A stretch of 64,000 nt of DNA from Bursaphelenchus xylophilus (lineage: Eukaryota > Nematoda > Chromadorea > Rhabditida > Aphelenchoididae), in assembly GCA_904066235.2 (NCBI GenBank), contig CAJFCV020000006.1, forward strand, positions 9,424,001-9,488,000, written 5' to 3'. The notes under the pieces were generated by a model. The model saw only the letters and a program-made list of their open reading frames with translations. It did not search any database and was not told the origin of the DNA. Positions 12,830 to 24,400 of the stretch are shown piece after piece; position 1 is the stretch's first letter, and every line of letters starts with the position of its first letter. Both the position numbers and the translations under genes were made by a program.

Positions 12830-13034
12830 GACGAAGCTTCAATGGTCGAAATCCAGAATCACTGGCAATTCTAATATGTCTTTGTTCATCATTCAAGATA
12901 TTTTTTTTGAAATTCAGTCGGTTGAAAATGGCGGGTCTCGGCTCCAGAAAAATATTAATTTTAGGAAAATCGGCGGAGTCTCCGCGGAGAAATCCGAAGA
13001 AAAAAGTTGTCAGTTTCGAGTGGCTCACCCTGTA
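12830..13034. repeat. truncated CAGGGTG-end mariner-type MITE
   Basis: The right half matches the complete element at 28527-28872: it contains TCTCCGCGGAGAAATC and ends GTGGCTCACCCTGTA. The matching left terminus is not present. Confidence 0.6.
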
Positions 13035-13917
13035 CATCTTTCTCAGAATTTTTTATTTCTTCCTAAAAACATAAAATTTATTTTGTAATAATGTTATAAT
13101 ATATATTCTATTTATGACATTCATTGTCCTGTTACCATACCTCAGCCACTATTCTCATATTTTACTATTCCTTTTTATATCACATTCCAGGGTTATAAAC
13201 ACGAATGATTGGTGTCTTCCGGCATTCCGAAACCGCCTATAAATCCGCCGTAACCCCATTCGGATTGGGACACTCTTTTCGACCTCCATTTCCACCTTCC
13301 CCGAAAGTGTTTTCGTTCGTTTTTCTCGCTTTGATGCGTTCGAAGCGCATCCCATAAAGTGGCATCACAAATTCCGGCGACGGTCTTCGCTTTCGGGGCA
13401 TTTGCAAATTTTTGGCGAGGTTTTGGAAAGCCTACATTTTCGCGAATTAACTGTGGCTACATGGTGCATATGAAGGTCGAGAAGGTAGGTGATAACAGTA
13501 CTACGTAAAAATATGTTTTTTTGGGGTACCGTAATAGCTACTAAAAAAAGATTTTTATGATAAATATCCGGGGAAAATAAGTCGGATTGTCTATAGAATT
13601 TACTTGGTAAATTTGGACACATAGCATATTAAATTATATAAAAAACTTTTACAGTCGTCTTATTGTTAGAGAGACAGCTCAGATAATCAATGACCTTTGT
13701 TGTTGAATAACTCGGAAACAGGCAACATCCGCATACTGTAATATACAGCAGAAAAAACTTTTTTACGCTTTTTATGCCATAACAAGCAAAATTGATTTAA
13801 TAGTGCCGATTTTCGACCTGAAAATCTTGCTCATTTTGCTGCATAGCGCATGATAAGAAGCTCGAAGACGAATTGAAAAATTCCTTGGAAAAATCAATTT
13901 GTGTCTTTTTCCAAATG

Positions 13918-14071
13918 TGAGTCTGTCGGGAAAAAATTGCGCACAATGTCGCTGGGCCAATATCATCGCTGAACTGAAAAGCAATTTGAATTTGTCGCGA
14001 CACAATTCACCGACAGCGATGCGAATTTTGGATGTTACAAAGAGCTCATTATTTTCTTGGCAGACTGATAT
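13918..14071. repeat. MITE, CTGTCGGGAAAATAATG family, copy 2
   Basis: Left end GAGTCTGTCGGGAAAAAATT, right end the complement of TATCAGTCTGCCAAGAAAAT. About 154 bp, non-coding, closest to copy 1. Confidence 0.6.
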
Positions 14072-15204
14072 CATCAAAATTTGAGCGGCGTTTCTTCAGC
14101 ACTTTAGTTTTGAAATCCTATTGCTTTTTCCAATATGTAACATCGACTTGTAGAGTTCAAATGGATCGAAACTTTTTGTGACAGATAGTAAAAAGACAAT
14201 CAACGGTGCGTTTCACGTATAAATATAATAGTAATATGGTACCTTTGTACCTCAAATCCGCTTTTTACGAGAATAAAAATAAATTCTTAAAATACGTCGT
14301 CTTGCACTTATATACATCACAGCTATTGCACTTATATACATCAAACTTCCTTTACAGTTACAATGCCCGAATCTTCAACACATCTGCCGAGCCTGGATTG
14401 GTGCATTTTAGTCTTCACTGTGTTCGGTCTCTGTATATTATTGTAAGTTCATAGTAAAAGTTTTTCTTTCTTCTTTCATTTTGGAATTTGTGTGATGACA
14501 TAATAAAAGCAAAAAGTCGGTTGCCGGGTCACAAAACCGTTTATAAACTCGCTCAATTTAATATTAACGAACCGTTTATAGCGTCGTCCTCTATCTCATA
14601 TTTTATCCATTCTGCTGTCCCGAGGAGAGCGAGCCCACACCACAACAACGACATCGCAAGGCAAAACGAAATTCCATGGGATATCTGCAGGCGTGATGTT
14701 GCACCTTCAAATGGTTTAATGCATCTCATAACTGCAGTAAAATGTAGGATAAATAAATATTCTCAGATGGTTAATTTGGACGCCAGTTTTTTACTACCTT
14801 GACGAACATTTTCTATAAAAATGTAAAAATTTTGACGAAAAACTCACAAAGGTGCTACTCGGGCACCAAAAAGTCCTGCTAATTTCCACAGTGCGTTTTT
14901 GGCGCGTTTTGGCACACCTATGCAAAAATGGCAAAAAAGTGCTTTGTACAGTGCATTTTGACCCAAAAACACAATTTTTCACAGTGCATTTCCGATTTTT
15001 GACTTTTGCCAAAAAACTAGTATAAACTGAAAGTATCGTTAATGGTTTTCTCCTTATTTTGCGTTGACAGATTTGTCTTTTTTAAATACATAAGAAAATT
15101 GTGTTTATTAATCAAAAATTTTCCAAGTAAATTGCGTATACTGCTTGATGAATAAGAAATGTGATGTTGCACAACAGTCTTCCAAATCCTGTTGTTTAAT
15201 GTGC

Positions 15205-16974
15205 TCATGACTCGGTGCATAACACATAGGCCTTCTCACCTTGAGTACCACCACCGTACGGCCCTGTTGTTATTGACAATGTATTGCCTGCAGGGCTAAA
15301 CTCTGCTGTAAAGGCCACAGTTGTTCCTGTCGGCGGTGTGATAATACTTAACAAGCCGTCTTCCACAGAACTTCCGTTTTTCCATGTGGTGACGCTGCCA
15401 TCATACTTTAAAGGAAGAAAGATTTTTGCGACTTCTTTTCCGTTATCTTTTTCGGCTTTCTCTGAAAATATATTTTTTTTTTACGAGAACGTAAAAAGGC
15501 TTAAGATTTCGATGCAACCTTACGAAAAAGAAGTTGCAACGTCCGCAGGTTTGGAACAATTGCGTCGTTTTTATCGCACACTTGGTCCAGGCCTGTTACG
15601 GTTGACAAATCTTTCTCGTCAATCTGAAGATTACTGAGCAGTATAATTGAATCGGTTATTTCAACGAGAACTCAGAAGAATAGGTTAAATCACTGGAAAG
15701 CGCTCGAAATGCGGGACTTGGGACACCTCCTTTGAAGGCTTGAAAAAGGTTTTTGTGCCAGAACAACGCCGTAGGTATTACAACAATAAAAATAACAGGT
15801 GTAGTATCAGTCTGTCGGCAAAATAGTGAGCGCAATGTCGCTGCCCAATCTTAAAAGCCATTTGATTTTGCCGCTACGCAATTCACTTTCTCGGCGGCGA
15901 TGCGACAGAGTGTTCACTATTTTTCCGAGAGACTGATACATAATAAATAAGAAGCGTTTCTAAACATGGCGGGCCCACACTTGCGGTCAACCACTTTGCG
16001 GGAAGCTTGAAAAACCACGGAGATTCTGCGGACATGTTTTGAAATCAGCCAAAGTTGGCTTGCAACTAGAAATTCAAACGATGGGCTTGACGATTAGATG
16101 TTTCGGATTAAGTTTCCAGGTATATAAGTGGCTTGAATAGTTATCATAAGCTTATCCAGGCATTTTTTACTATTATTTGAAAACAAACTTCCATAACTTT
16201 GAAAGCAGTGGATGAATTTAATAGATTTGTGTACTGATTAGTACCAGGGAGTTGTCAATGTAAAATTTCTATCGTACTACGTAGATTACGGGAGGGAAAT
16301 CGTAATTTTAATCAAAAAATGTCGGCTGCCCGCAAAGGGTTGCTTGCAAGTGTCGCGACGCCATAAACATACCTTCCACTTCGGTGTCTGGGGCTGTGTG
16401 TGATTTGAAAAAAGACAAATCGTACCAGTCACGGTACCGTAGACTTCCTCGCCCATTTTTGCATTTTTAATGACTGGATCATTCGCAAGGTCTACGTAAT
16501 GGTAATATATACCCGGCGTGTCGGCGCCAGTTATCTTGCTATCAAACTCTGCTTTGTTATATGGGTCATTATTCCACCAAAATCGATTTACTTTGCTATT
16601 TTTGTCAACGACTGTTATTAGGGCAATCCCTATGCCCTTAAATTTCTTTGCTTGTTCGTCTGAAAAGTGTCTTTGTTAATGTTCTTGCATCTGATAGGCC
16701 TAAAAAATCATCTTGTAACGCTGACAGGCCTACCGTTCTGCTGCGGAACGTTTGCAAAACCAATAGCCGCAATTTTTTAGCCACAAGACTTACTCATTTG
16801 CTCCTTGAGAGTCGCATAATCCGGAAACGACGCCGATATCAAGCCCAGGCTTTCGCAGTAATATGAATTCAATCCATTCTTGTATGGATTCAATGGCCCG
16901 AAGAGAACGTACGGCTCACTGCCTTGTGTTTGACACACAGAAAAGACAAACAATAGAGCTACCAATGTAATCAT
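15205..16974 (-). CDS. secreted protein with two C-type-lectin-like domains
   Basis: Four minus-strand exons join in frame: 16794-16974, 16373-16659, 15524-15623 and 15205-15461; 274 aa. The first in-frame ATG (16974) opens a clean signal peptide (MITLVALLFVFSVCQTQG), and a TATA box lies about 40 bases upstream. The mature protein appears to be two related halves. Each has the pattern of a cysteine followed by a Leu/Ala-rich helix region, then a W-rich core, and ends in a short strand with Cys: YYCESLGLISASFPDY..FWWNNDP..GTICLF, then VCDKNDAIVPNLRTLQ..TTWKNGSS..AYVLCTES. That is the layout of nematode C-type-lectin-like proteins. I see no EPN/QPD-WND calcium-binding set, so carbohydrate binding is uncertain. 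The family call is an inference from pattern, while the gene structure is well supported. Intron 2 holds a MITE. Confidence 0.65.
15805..15938. repeat. MITE, CTGTCGGGAAAATAATG family, copy 3
   Basis: Starts TATCAGTCTGTCGGCAAAAT and ends with the complement of TATCAGTCTCTCGGAAAAAT, with TA at both edges. Lies inside intron 2 of the lectin-like gene. Confidence 0.75.
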
Positions 16975-17010
16975 GATAACACGATTGCGATAATCATCCA
17001 CCGAAGTGAC

Positions 17011-17020
17011 TGTTTATATA
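17011..17020 (-). promoter_or_regulatory. TATA box of the lectin-like gene
   Basis: The minus strand reads TATATAAACA, ending about 37 bases upstream of the ATG at 16974. No trans-splice acceptor lies between it and the ATG. Confidence 0.55.
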
Positions 17021-17330
17021 CAGACTTCGTTGAAAATATGAACTTTGACTGCGTTTAGCCGTCAAAGAGAGTCATTAAAATATCAAACGTATTACAAGCA
17101 TAATTTGGCGTTGAAGTAAAGATCATTTATGTACACACTCTGAATATTATTTTTTTGCGAAATGTCAAGTTTTATGTAGTTGCTAAGGTGTGTTGCGGTA
17201 TTGTTGGTTTTCGCTGAAGCAAAATAATTACGAAATCAGAAACCTTTCAAGGGGCGATATTAGTTTCAAAAGCCAAAAGCTTTCATTTTTCAGCAAATTT
17301 GGGACAAAAGATAGTGAATATTTAGTGAAG

Positions 17331-17451
17331 TATCAGTCTGTCGGGAAAATAATGTCACACCGCCTACGAGAAAATGGATTGTTTAGCGGGAAAATCAAAC
17401 TGCTTTTCACTTCAGCGACGCTGCGCTCATTATTTTCCCGACAGATTGATA
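17331..17451. repeat. MITE, CTGTCGGGAAAATAATG family, copy 4
   Basis: Starts TATCAGTCTGTCGGGAAAAT and ends ATTATTTTCCCGACAGATTG followed by ATA. This is the best-preserved terminal pair of the five copies, about 121 bp. Confidence 0.8.
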
Positions 17452-19071
17452 ATTTACAGGGAAATTTCTTGAAGAGCCAATCAGATATTCTTCAAATATT
17501 GGTAAAGCTTGAAAAAAGTGAAAAATTTAGGAATTAAATATCTTTTCTAACAATAAAACATGTACAAAATTCCTAGACCGCGCTTTGCCGGAAAAAAGCG
17601 CTTTTCTTACATTACTCCTAATGTGATGATAAGACATTTTCACAAGCGTATAATATTTTAACTTTATGCTCTCAGTGATTGCATCCGAACCGTCCTTTTT
17701 CGATGCGCAACACTCCAAAGGGGACACCGTCTCTTACTTGAAGGTCAACACCACCCGCTTCGTAGTGTGAGCGTGATGACGAATGTTGTTTTGGCTATGA
17801 ACTACAAACGAAACATAAGATCGTCGTTTGAAGAGAAGAACAACTTGGAAGCCTCCTTTACAACAAGTCATCGAGAAGTTTCTGGATGCCGCAAACTCTG
17901 CAGACTGTAAACGTCTATATCCTGCAACCGTAACCGAAAAAAGAAATTTAAATTAAAAGCTCGAAAATTAATTTGGCCATTGTTTAAAACTGTTAATAGC
18001 CATAAATGCCAACGCTATGGTAATAGTTTTTCTATATTTTTATGGACTCCTTGTGCTCTTCGTAATTATTATAATAATTAAACCAGACAATTATATAATT
18101 TACTCTTGTCCGTTATTATTTGTGTCTTTCGTCATCATGAAGACACTGTTCCGCTGTCGGACCTCACATATTTTTAATCGACATTTTACGGTTTTTGAAA
18201 CACGACTTGGTCTCAAAGTACCTGATGTCTAGTATACGTATAATTTAAAGTACAGTGGTTGAGAAATATCCGTGAAGGGATGCTGAAGGAGGAGTGGCTA
18301 CAATTAACACGCATTTGGCTCATAAATGTTTACTGTTTGGCCTCTTTCCTCGAACAGTTCTGTTTCTTGAGCTTTCAAGGAAACCGTTGTTACAAGGAAA
18401 CGGGTAAAGTTTTTGTTACACAGAGATTTATTTACTCATGAGTTTCAGTAATTTCCACATTTTGATTACACGTTGTAATATGAGGAGGTAGATCCAAAAA
18501 TAAATGGGGGTTTCTCTGTTAGCCAATAGGGTTGGAGTGATGTTAGTCCTTTTTTTAAAGCCGCTGGAATCTTTTCGGCCAAGACGTCGGATTAAAACTC
18601 AATCCAGCGCATTTCCTGAACCGTATAGACGTTTCGTCCACACACTATCGATTTACTAAAAGATTTTAGGAACCAATTCTTTCGAAAGCATTTTTTGGAG
18701 AACAAGATTGGCCTTAAAAAACATGAAATTATAGAACGTCATTTTCTGACCAAAAAACAAGCTTTTGTGCGGGTTGGATTAGAAAAAAAGCAGCCAAAGA
18801 TTTTCTGCAAAATTCTACAGGGTCTTTCAAGAAATGTGAAGGAAAGTCGGAGGCTATAACTTTCGGCGGAGGCGGCGCAGAGACTTCGTTTTTGGAATAT
18901 GTATTTTTAAGTGACACTATTTTTTTGTCTGTTAAATAACAAGATTTTAGAGCGCAAACTGACGTCGCCACGACGTTTTGAAGTAGGGCCCTATTACCCC
19001 GAAAACCAGTGTTTTTCCGTTGAAAATTATTGAGAAATTTCGAATTTTTTCGGTTGAAAATCACCAAGAAA

Positions 19072-19270
19072 AACTACGCTGGATTGACGTGGAGTGTCCG
19101 TCTTACATTGCTTCGATGACCTAAGCGTCTTTTCAGCTCTTTTCAAGATGATATTTTTTGCAACCCGACTCGTTGTGACTAGCCATTTATGAAAATTTAC
19201 CCTAGAACGTTTTGGCTAGATGTTACAGCTGAATTAATATTTCCAGCAGGGCACGTCAATCCAGCGTAGT
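19072..19270. repeat. short inverted-repeat element
   Basis: A 20-base inverted repeat, AACTACGCTGGATTGACGTG, bounds about 200 bp of non-coding sequence. The right end is its exact complement. A single copy is seen in this window. Confidence 0.6.
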
Positions 19271-19644
19271 TGCTATTTCCTGGCCAATGTGGCATTCCTT
19301 CACAAATAAAATTTTTGAGAAAATCTTTGGCCGTTTTTTTCTTGGGTAGCCGTTACAAAGCCTTGGTTAAAAATAACATTCTAAATTTGTTTGATACACC
19401 TAAGCGTTGCACGGAATGCACTGTATTGACGTGCAGACATTCATAATTTCTGATGGTCGCATTTGCAGAAATCCAGCCTTGTTTTGACAAATTTCACGGC
19501 ATTTTTTTGTTATCATAACAACCCCCTTCATGTTGAAAACTCGCAAACTTTTTCCTAGAACAATTTCCACAGACTGCTGCAAAATTATTTCTTTGTTTCA
19601 AAGCGCATTGGTTCCCGGTTGAATGTGTCATAAATTACATGCGT

Positions 19645-19998
19645 CTAAGTTTCTGTTTCTTGGACATTACCGTAGCCAAAAAATGTAACATGATGATGTA
19701 ACTCGGCATGTACTATTGGTAATTTATATGTCGTCTTAGGTATTTTTTTGAGCCTTGAATTGGGCGGAATTGGCTTGCGCCCTCCGGCTAAATAGGCTCT
19801 CGCATCTACGCAGATTGGCGAGGAATGTTGCGAGATGTCTGAGGGGAAATTACAGGGAAAGGAACGTGGGGTTGGAGATGTTTTGACTAAAAAATAGGCT
19901 AAAACAAAATGGAGAGAATTAAAGGAACACTCGGCGAAACAATCGGCGTTTGATTTGGCTAGTCCCTTCAAATACTGGGTTATTTTTTGGAACGCCAT
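19645..19998 (-). CDS. candidate small protein, 117 aa
   Basis: An uninterrupted minus-strand frame starts at ATG 19998 and ends in TAG. A TATATATA sequence sits about 30 bases upstream of the ATG, like the other TATA-containing genes here. The protein is basic with scattered Cys and no domain I recognise. Internal CCTATTTTTTAG and TTTCCCCTCAG could be splice acceptors, so the exon structure is unsettled. It may be spurious. Confidence 0.3.
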   Translation of the reverse strand: MAFQKITQYLKGLAKSNADCFAECSFNSLHFVLAYFLVKTSPTPRSFPCNFPSDISQHSSPICVDARAYLAGGRKPIPPNSRLKKIPKTTYKLPIVHAELHHHVTFFGYGNVQETET

Positions 19999-20979
19999 GG
20001 AATGAGGAACAAATGGGAATGTTCTATATATAATATGCTACCATAAAGCTTAGTTTTTGAACGTACTCATGGCGTATAACTAACTAGACATGGCTATAGG
20101 GTGGACCGCTTCCAAGGAAATTTGGAAAGACCGGACCGGACAACCTTTCTGGTGTATTCTAACATAATACAGTAGAAGATACAGTAGATACAGTAGACTC
20201 AGAAGATACAGTAGATATAGTAGTAGTAAAAATAGGAATCAGCCAGTCAACGCTCGCAACATTTTTAATATTTCAATAATGGCTGCTAATTGCATCCACC
20301 TTTACAAGGACCGCCGTTTTTTAAGTACAAAAATATTCCATCATACCTTCTATTTTTTAATACCACAATCTACCGGAATGCTATGTCTACGTAAGCCGTT
20401 ATGGTCTGCAACCTTAATTATGTATGTCGGCAGTTTAAAAGTAAATGCTTACAATTAGCCAATGACAAGGTCAGCCTAAAGCCATACACAAACAATAGGT
20501 AAAAGTGAAGCCTTGTGGCAATGATCTCTTTGATTATTGTCGTTTTTGTCGATCGAAGACACTCTAAGAAAACAATCTAACACTTCAAAGCTAAATCAAA
20601 ACCCGTTTCTTTTTCCGAGTTGGACTCCAATTCCATTCAATTCACTTTTTTTATCCAACTCATACTGTACCAATCGTCTAGTTCCGGTGTTCAAAATCTT
20701 TTTTTTTCTGAACTTATTGTCACCTTTCAAAAGCCGTGGTTTTTGGGTGTACCAGTCTCGACCAAGCCCTGGTGTTGCTCCGCCCATTTTTGAGCTTACA
20801 TCCTTTCTTTAGGCTATTTAACTTGGGCGACTGTAGCTTTGTTCAATTAATTATGTTTATGGGCAATGTTGATGGTCCATTTTTTAAGTATTGCCTTCAA
20901 CGTGGAGACGTTGAAACAGGGAGAAATACGGTCTCAAAAACAAGTTTTTTTCTCGGCTTTTTTTGAAAATCTTCAAAGG

Positions 20980-21235
20980 CCGGTCCAGCCCCGTGGGACC
21001 TTCAGCCCGGCCCTTCGTAAGAAATAGCCAAAGGTCTCAACCTACCACCTTTAATTACCATTTTTTCCAATGATTTCTTCATTTCGACAAACGAAAAAAT
21101 TCTTATTTTCTAAAAGAGGGCCGGTCCAAAGGGCCCCATGAAATTCGTCGGCTCTCGGACCGGCCCCGAAAAGGCTGGGCCCGGCTTTTTAAAATTTCTA
21201 AAGCCCAGCCCACAGCCATTTTCTGCCCGGCTTTT
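20980..21235. repeat. GC-rich hAT-type MITE debris
   Basis: Repeated GGCCGGTCC and GCCCGGC phrases in an otherwise AT-rich area resemble the GC-rich ends of the element at 24201-24993. I could not find paired termini. Confidence 0.4.
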
Positions 21236-21498
21236 AACGTGAATATCTTGTGTTTTCTCCATTAATTTCCGAAATTATTTACAGTATTTTTCCCCCGACT
21301 TTCTTCATTATATCGTTTATTAACATGCTACTTTAGCATAATATAACGATATCGTGACATGATTTAATTTTCGGCTTGATGTGTTGAAAAAGTTTGAAAT
21401 TTTATTATAATCACAGACGTCGGACCCTCATTTTGCTACTTTTCGGTTTGCTTCTTTTTTTCTTACAGTATGTTATATTAAACACTGGTGTTTCAGCC

Positions 21499-24400
21499 AT
21501 GTCTCACAGCCCCAATTTCCTCAGAGAGTTCCATTTTTGGTATGAAATTACAATATTTATCATCAGCTGGGTGTTGGGTTGGATGGTTTTACTCCTTATC
21601 ATGTTCAAGACGCCCCGAAGCTTCCGTGGATATAGTCATATGATAGCGTTGAATACGGTGGTTGATCTTATTTATTCACTAACGGATTTGATCACAATGG
21701 AGGTAAGATTGGAAAAAATTATTTTGAAAATTTTGCTTGTGTTTTCCTGGCAAATTTTGTTTCAAAAAATGGAAGGCTTGAAACTCGCCATTTTTGAGCG
21801 TCTCTCAAAAATGGCGTGGGTTTTTGCCTATTAGAGTTAGCTCTGTTGTCCCCAAATTTTGCCTGATTATATAGTTTGTCACTGCCAACAAAAAAACACG
21901 CGAGATCCGGAGAACGGCCGGACAAAAAACGTTCGTTGGCCGTATCAATCTGTCGGGAAAATAATGTGGATATGTCGAAGAAAATGTCTAGCCTCCTACA
22001 GCGATGATGGGCGGTTCCAACGCAAAACGAATCCACATTATTTTACCGACAGACTGATATTTTACTAAACTTCACACAGAATGATTTTTTGTCGAAAAAT
22101 TGCCCTCTGGTTCCCTCTAGAGAAGCAGCTTCGATTTTGTTAAAAAGGAGCCCGAACTCTCGGTTGTTCCTGCCAAGCGCGAGCTACAAACCTCGCATAT
22201 TACACTCCAAAATACATGTATTTTAACCAAAAGATCCAGACCTTCTTTACCACCGAAATTCCCCAATTTCAGACGGTCGATTTGCACGGTGGGATTCTCT
22301 ACATGTTCCCCGCAAACCCCTACTTCCCCACGAACATAATCAGCGCTCGTTGGGCCTCCTCCTTCTGGATTTTCGCGCTTTATATGACAATCATGGCGTT
22401 GCCAATGCAATTTATGTACCGCTATGGCTTACTGTGCCGAGACAAGCCGTTTACGGCGAAACATTTGGCCGGCACTTTTGGTTCCTCATTGGTTTACCTT
22501 GCTATTCATTGCTACATCTTCAAGTTCACCTTCAAGTCACCATCGCCGTTTTATACAAAGATTTTGGCGGAGAATCCCATTTATACGAACGATATGCCCT
22601 CTGATTATATTGCTGGCGACGCGGTAGGAGGATTTATCGTACAAAAATTAGACATTTTTTTGAAATTTGAGGCAATTTTTAACTGTTTCAGCGAGAACTC
22701 AACGCAATGTTTGTCCATTTCGCTGATTGTAATCTTATCATTATCGTTTGCTATGGAGCTGTGTTTTGGTTTGGGTACCAGATCTCGCAGACCCTCAAAC
22801 GGACGATGGGATCGCTTTCGAAGCAGACCGCCGCCGCTCAAAAACATATCACAAGAATCATGGCGTTACAGGTGAGAGATTTTTACTTTTTTTTTGGAAA
22901 CTTTGCATACATGTCAGGCATGGGTCTCATATCAATTCCTGAAAATCTTAGCTCGCGCTTTGCATGTGCGGTTGAGATATTGCAGGCTCTTTACCGCCGA
23001 GACAGTACGCGAAACGCGGAGAGCGGGCAGGAAAAAGCATTTTTTGATCGTATCTTTGTTAGTTTTGCATGGAAAAGAATGATTTTTTGCTGTATAATTA
23101 TCCTCTACGGTAGAAAGAGGTACAAAATTTTCAAAAAAATTTGTTAATTTTTCAGAAAATTTACAAAAAATTGTCACATTCTTCCCAACTTTCGATCCAA
23201 AAATCTCGACGTTTTCTGCAAAGCGCGAGCTAGGAGCCTTGCATAAGCCTCATAAAAGCTGAGTCTAAATTTGTGCCATGTTTCATCAAAATCTGAGCAT
23301 CGCAATTGGAGTGCTTCCCTTTTGAATATGCGTATAATATTTAATATAATACTATATTTAGTTGTTACAAGTTTGATCAAAAATTTTTTCAATCCAAATT
23401 TCACTACAATTTCCTCTCCATAAAAGTGCAAATATTAAACATCTTATTTGCCAGTTTAAGTAACCAAAGTTTCTCAAAATTGTTTTTGCTGTGGGTGGGC
23501 TACAACAAAAACAATTTTAAATGCTGCACCCAACGTTCTCTCTATGTTGTAAACTTTCAAAAAATGTCATCTGATCCGTGGGCCTTTTACACCGTTAACC
23601 GGACACGTTGTAAATTTACCACTTGTTTGAAATGGCACATGAAAATAGGACCCACTTGGCGGATATGATGCTGATTTATTATAAGTGCAGTCTGGTGCGT
23701 ATAACAACCGTAAACGTAAACATACGTCAAGACAAAAGTTTTGCCATTTCGGCGGAGGCCATAGCTCAGCTTCGGTAAAGATACGAAGCTGGGAAATGGC
23801 TCAAAACGGTTCGTATGCTCTTATTAGCATTTCTTTTGCCTTCAAAAATTTGCTTATGCTTTCTCTAAAATACAGGGTGTCAAAAAATGCAACTCGTATT
23901 TATATAGTATGTTCAGCCAGTTTTAAGGTGGCTGTTTAAGGCTTTTGGTACGGCAGGTTTTCCTACACCGACCAAGTTAGAAATCTTACACGGTCGTTTC
24001 TCTTCCCGAGACAGGTTTAAAATCGGGGTCCTTATGTTTGACACTCAAAACAAAGATGATAATCAATCGATATGTGCATGAGAATCAAAAGACTAGGACA
24101 GAAAAAAACGGAGAATTTTATGGTATGAAAAATATTTTGCTGCACCTAAAAGTTTTCGCGGCAGGACCCATGAAAAAAAGTTGCATTTTTTATTTGTCAC
24201 TAGAGGTGGCAATCGGGCTGGGCCGGCCCGGCCCGGCCCGGCCGGGCCCGGTGATTGGGCCGGGCCGGGCCGGGCCTGAGCAGATTTGAAAAAGCCCTGG
24301 GCCGGCCTGATCGCTTCGGCCCGCGGGCCGGGCCGACACTTTCGGCCCGGCCCGGCCCGGAAGGTAGATAAGTAAAAAAATTTTAACGCTAAACCGGCAA

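Larger units (their letters stand above)
12649..15204. other. intergenic region with repeats
   Basis: Contains the 3' flank of the S28 gene (AATAAA near 12780), a truncated mariner-type MITE (about 12830-13034) and another MITE (13918-14071). A GC-rich pocket at 13190-13480 has three overlapping open frames on the minus strand, none with a convincing start, so no gene is called. From 14870 to 15020 there are degenerate relatives of the GCACNGTGC motif, ending in AAAACTAGTA. Confidence 0.55.
17002..21498. other. long intergenic region, no firm gene
   Basis: Contains MITE copy 4 (17331-17451), an inverted-repeat element (19072-19270), one candidate small minus-strand gene (19645-19998), a block of short ATACAGTAGA repeats near 20170-20220, and GC-rich debris (20980-21235). 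An open frame at 18017-18232 (+, 71 aa, two hydrophobic stretches) has no supporting splice or promoter signal and is not called. Confidence 0.5.
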
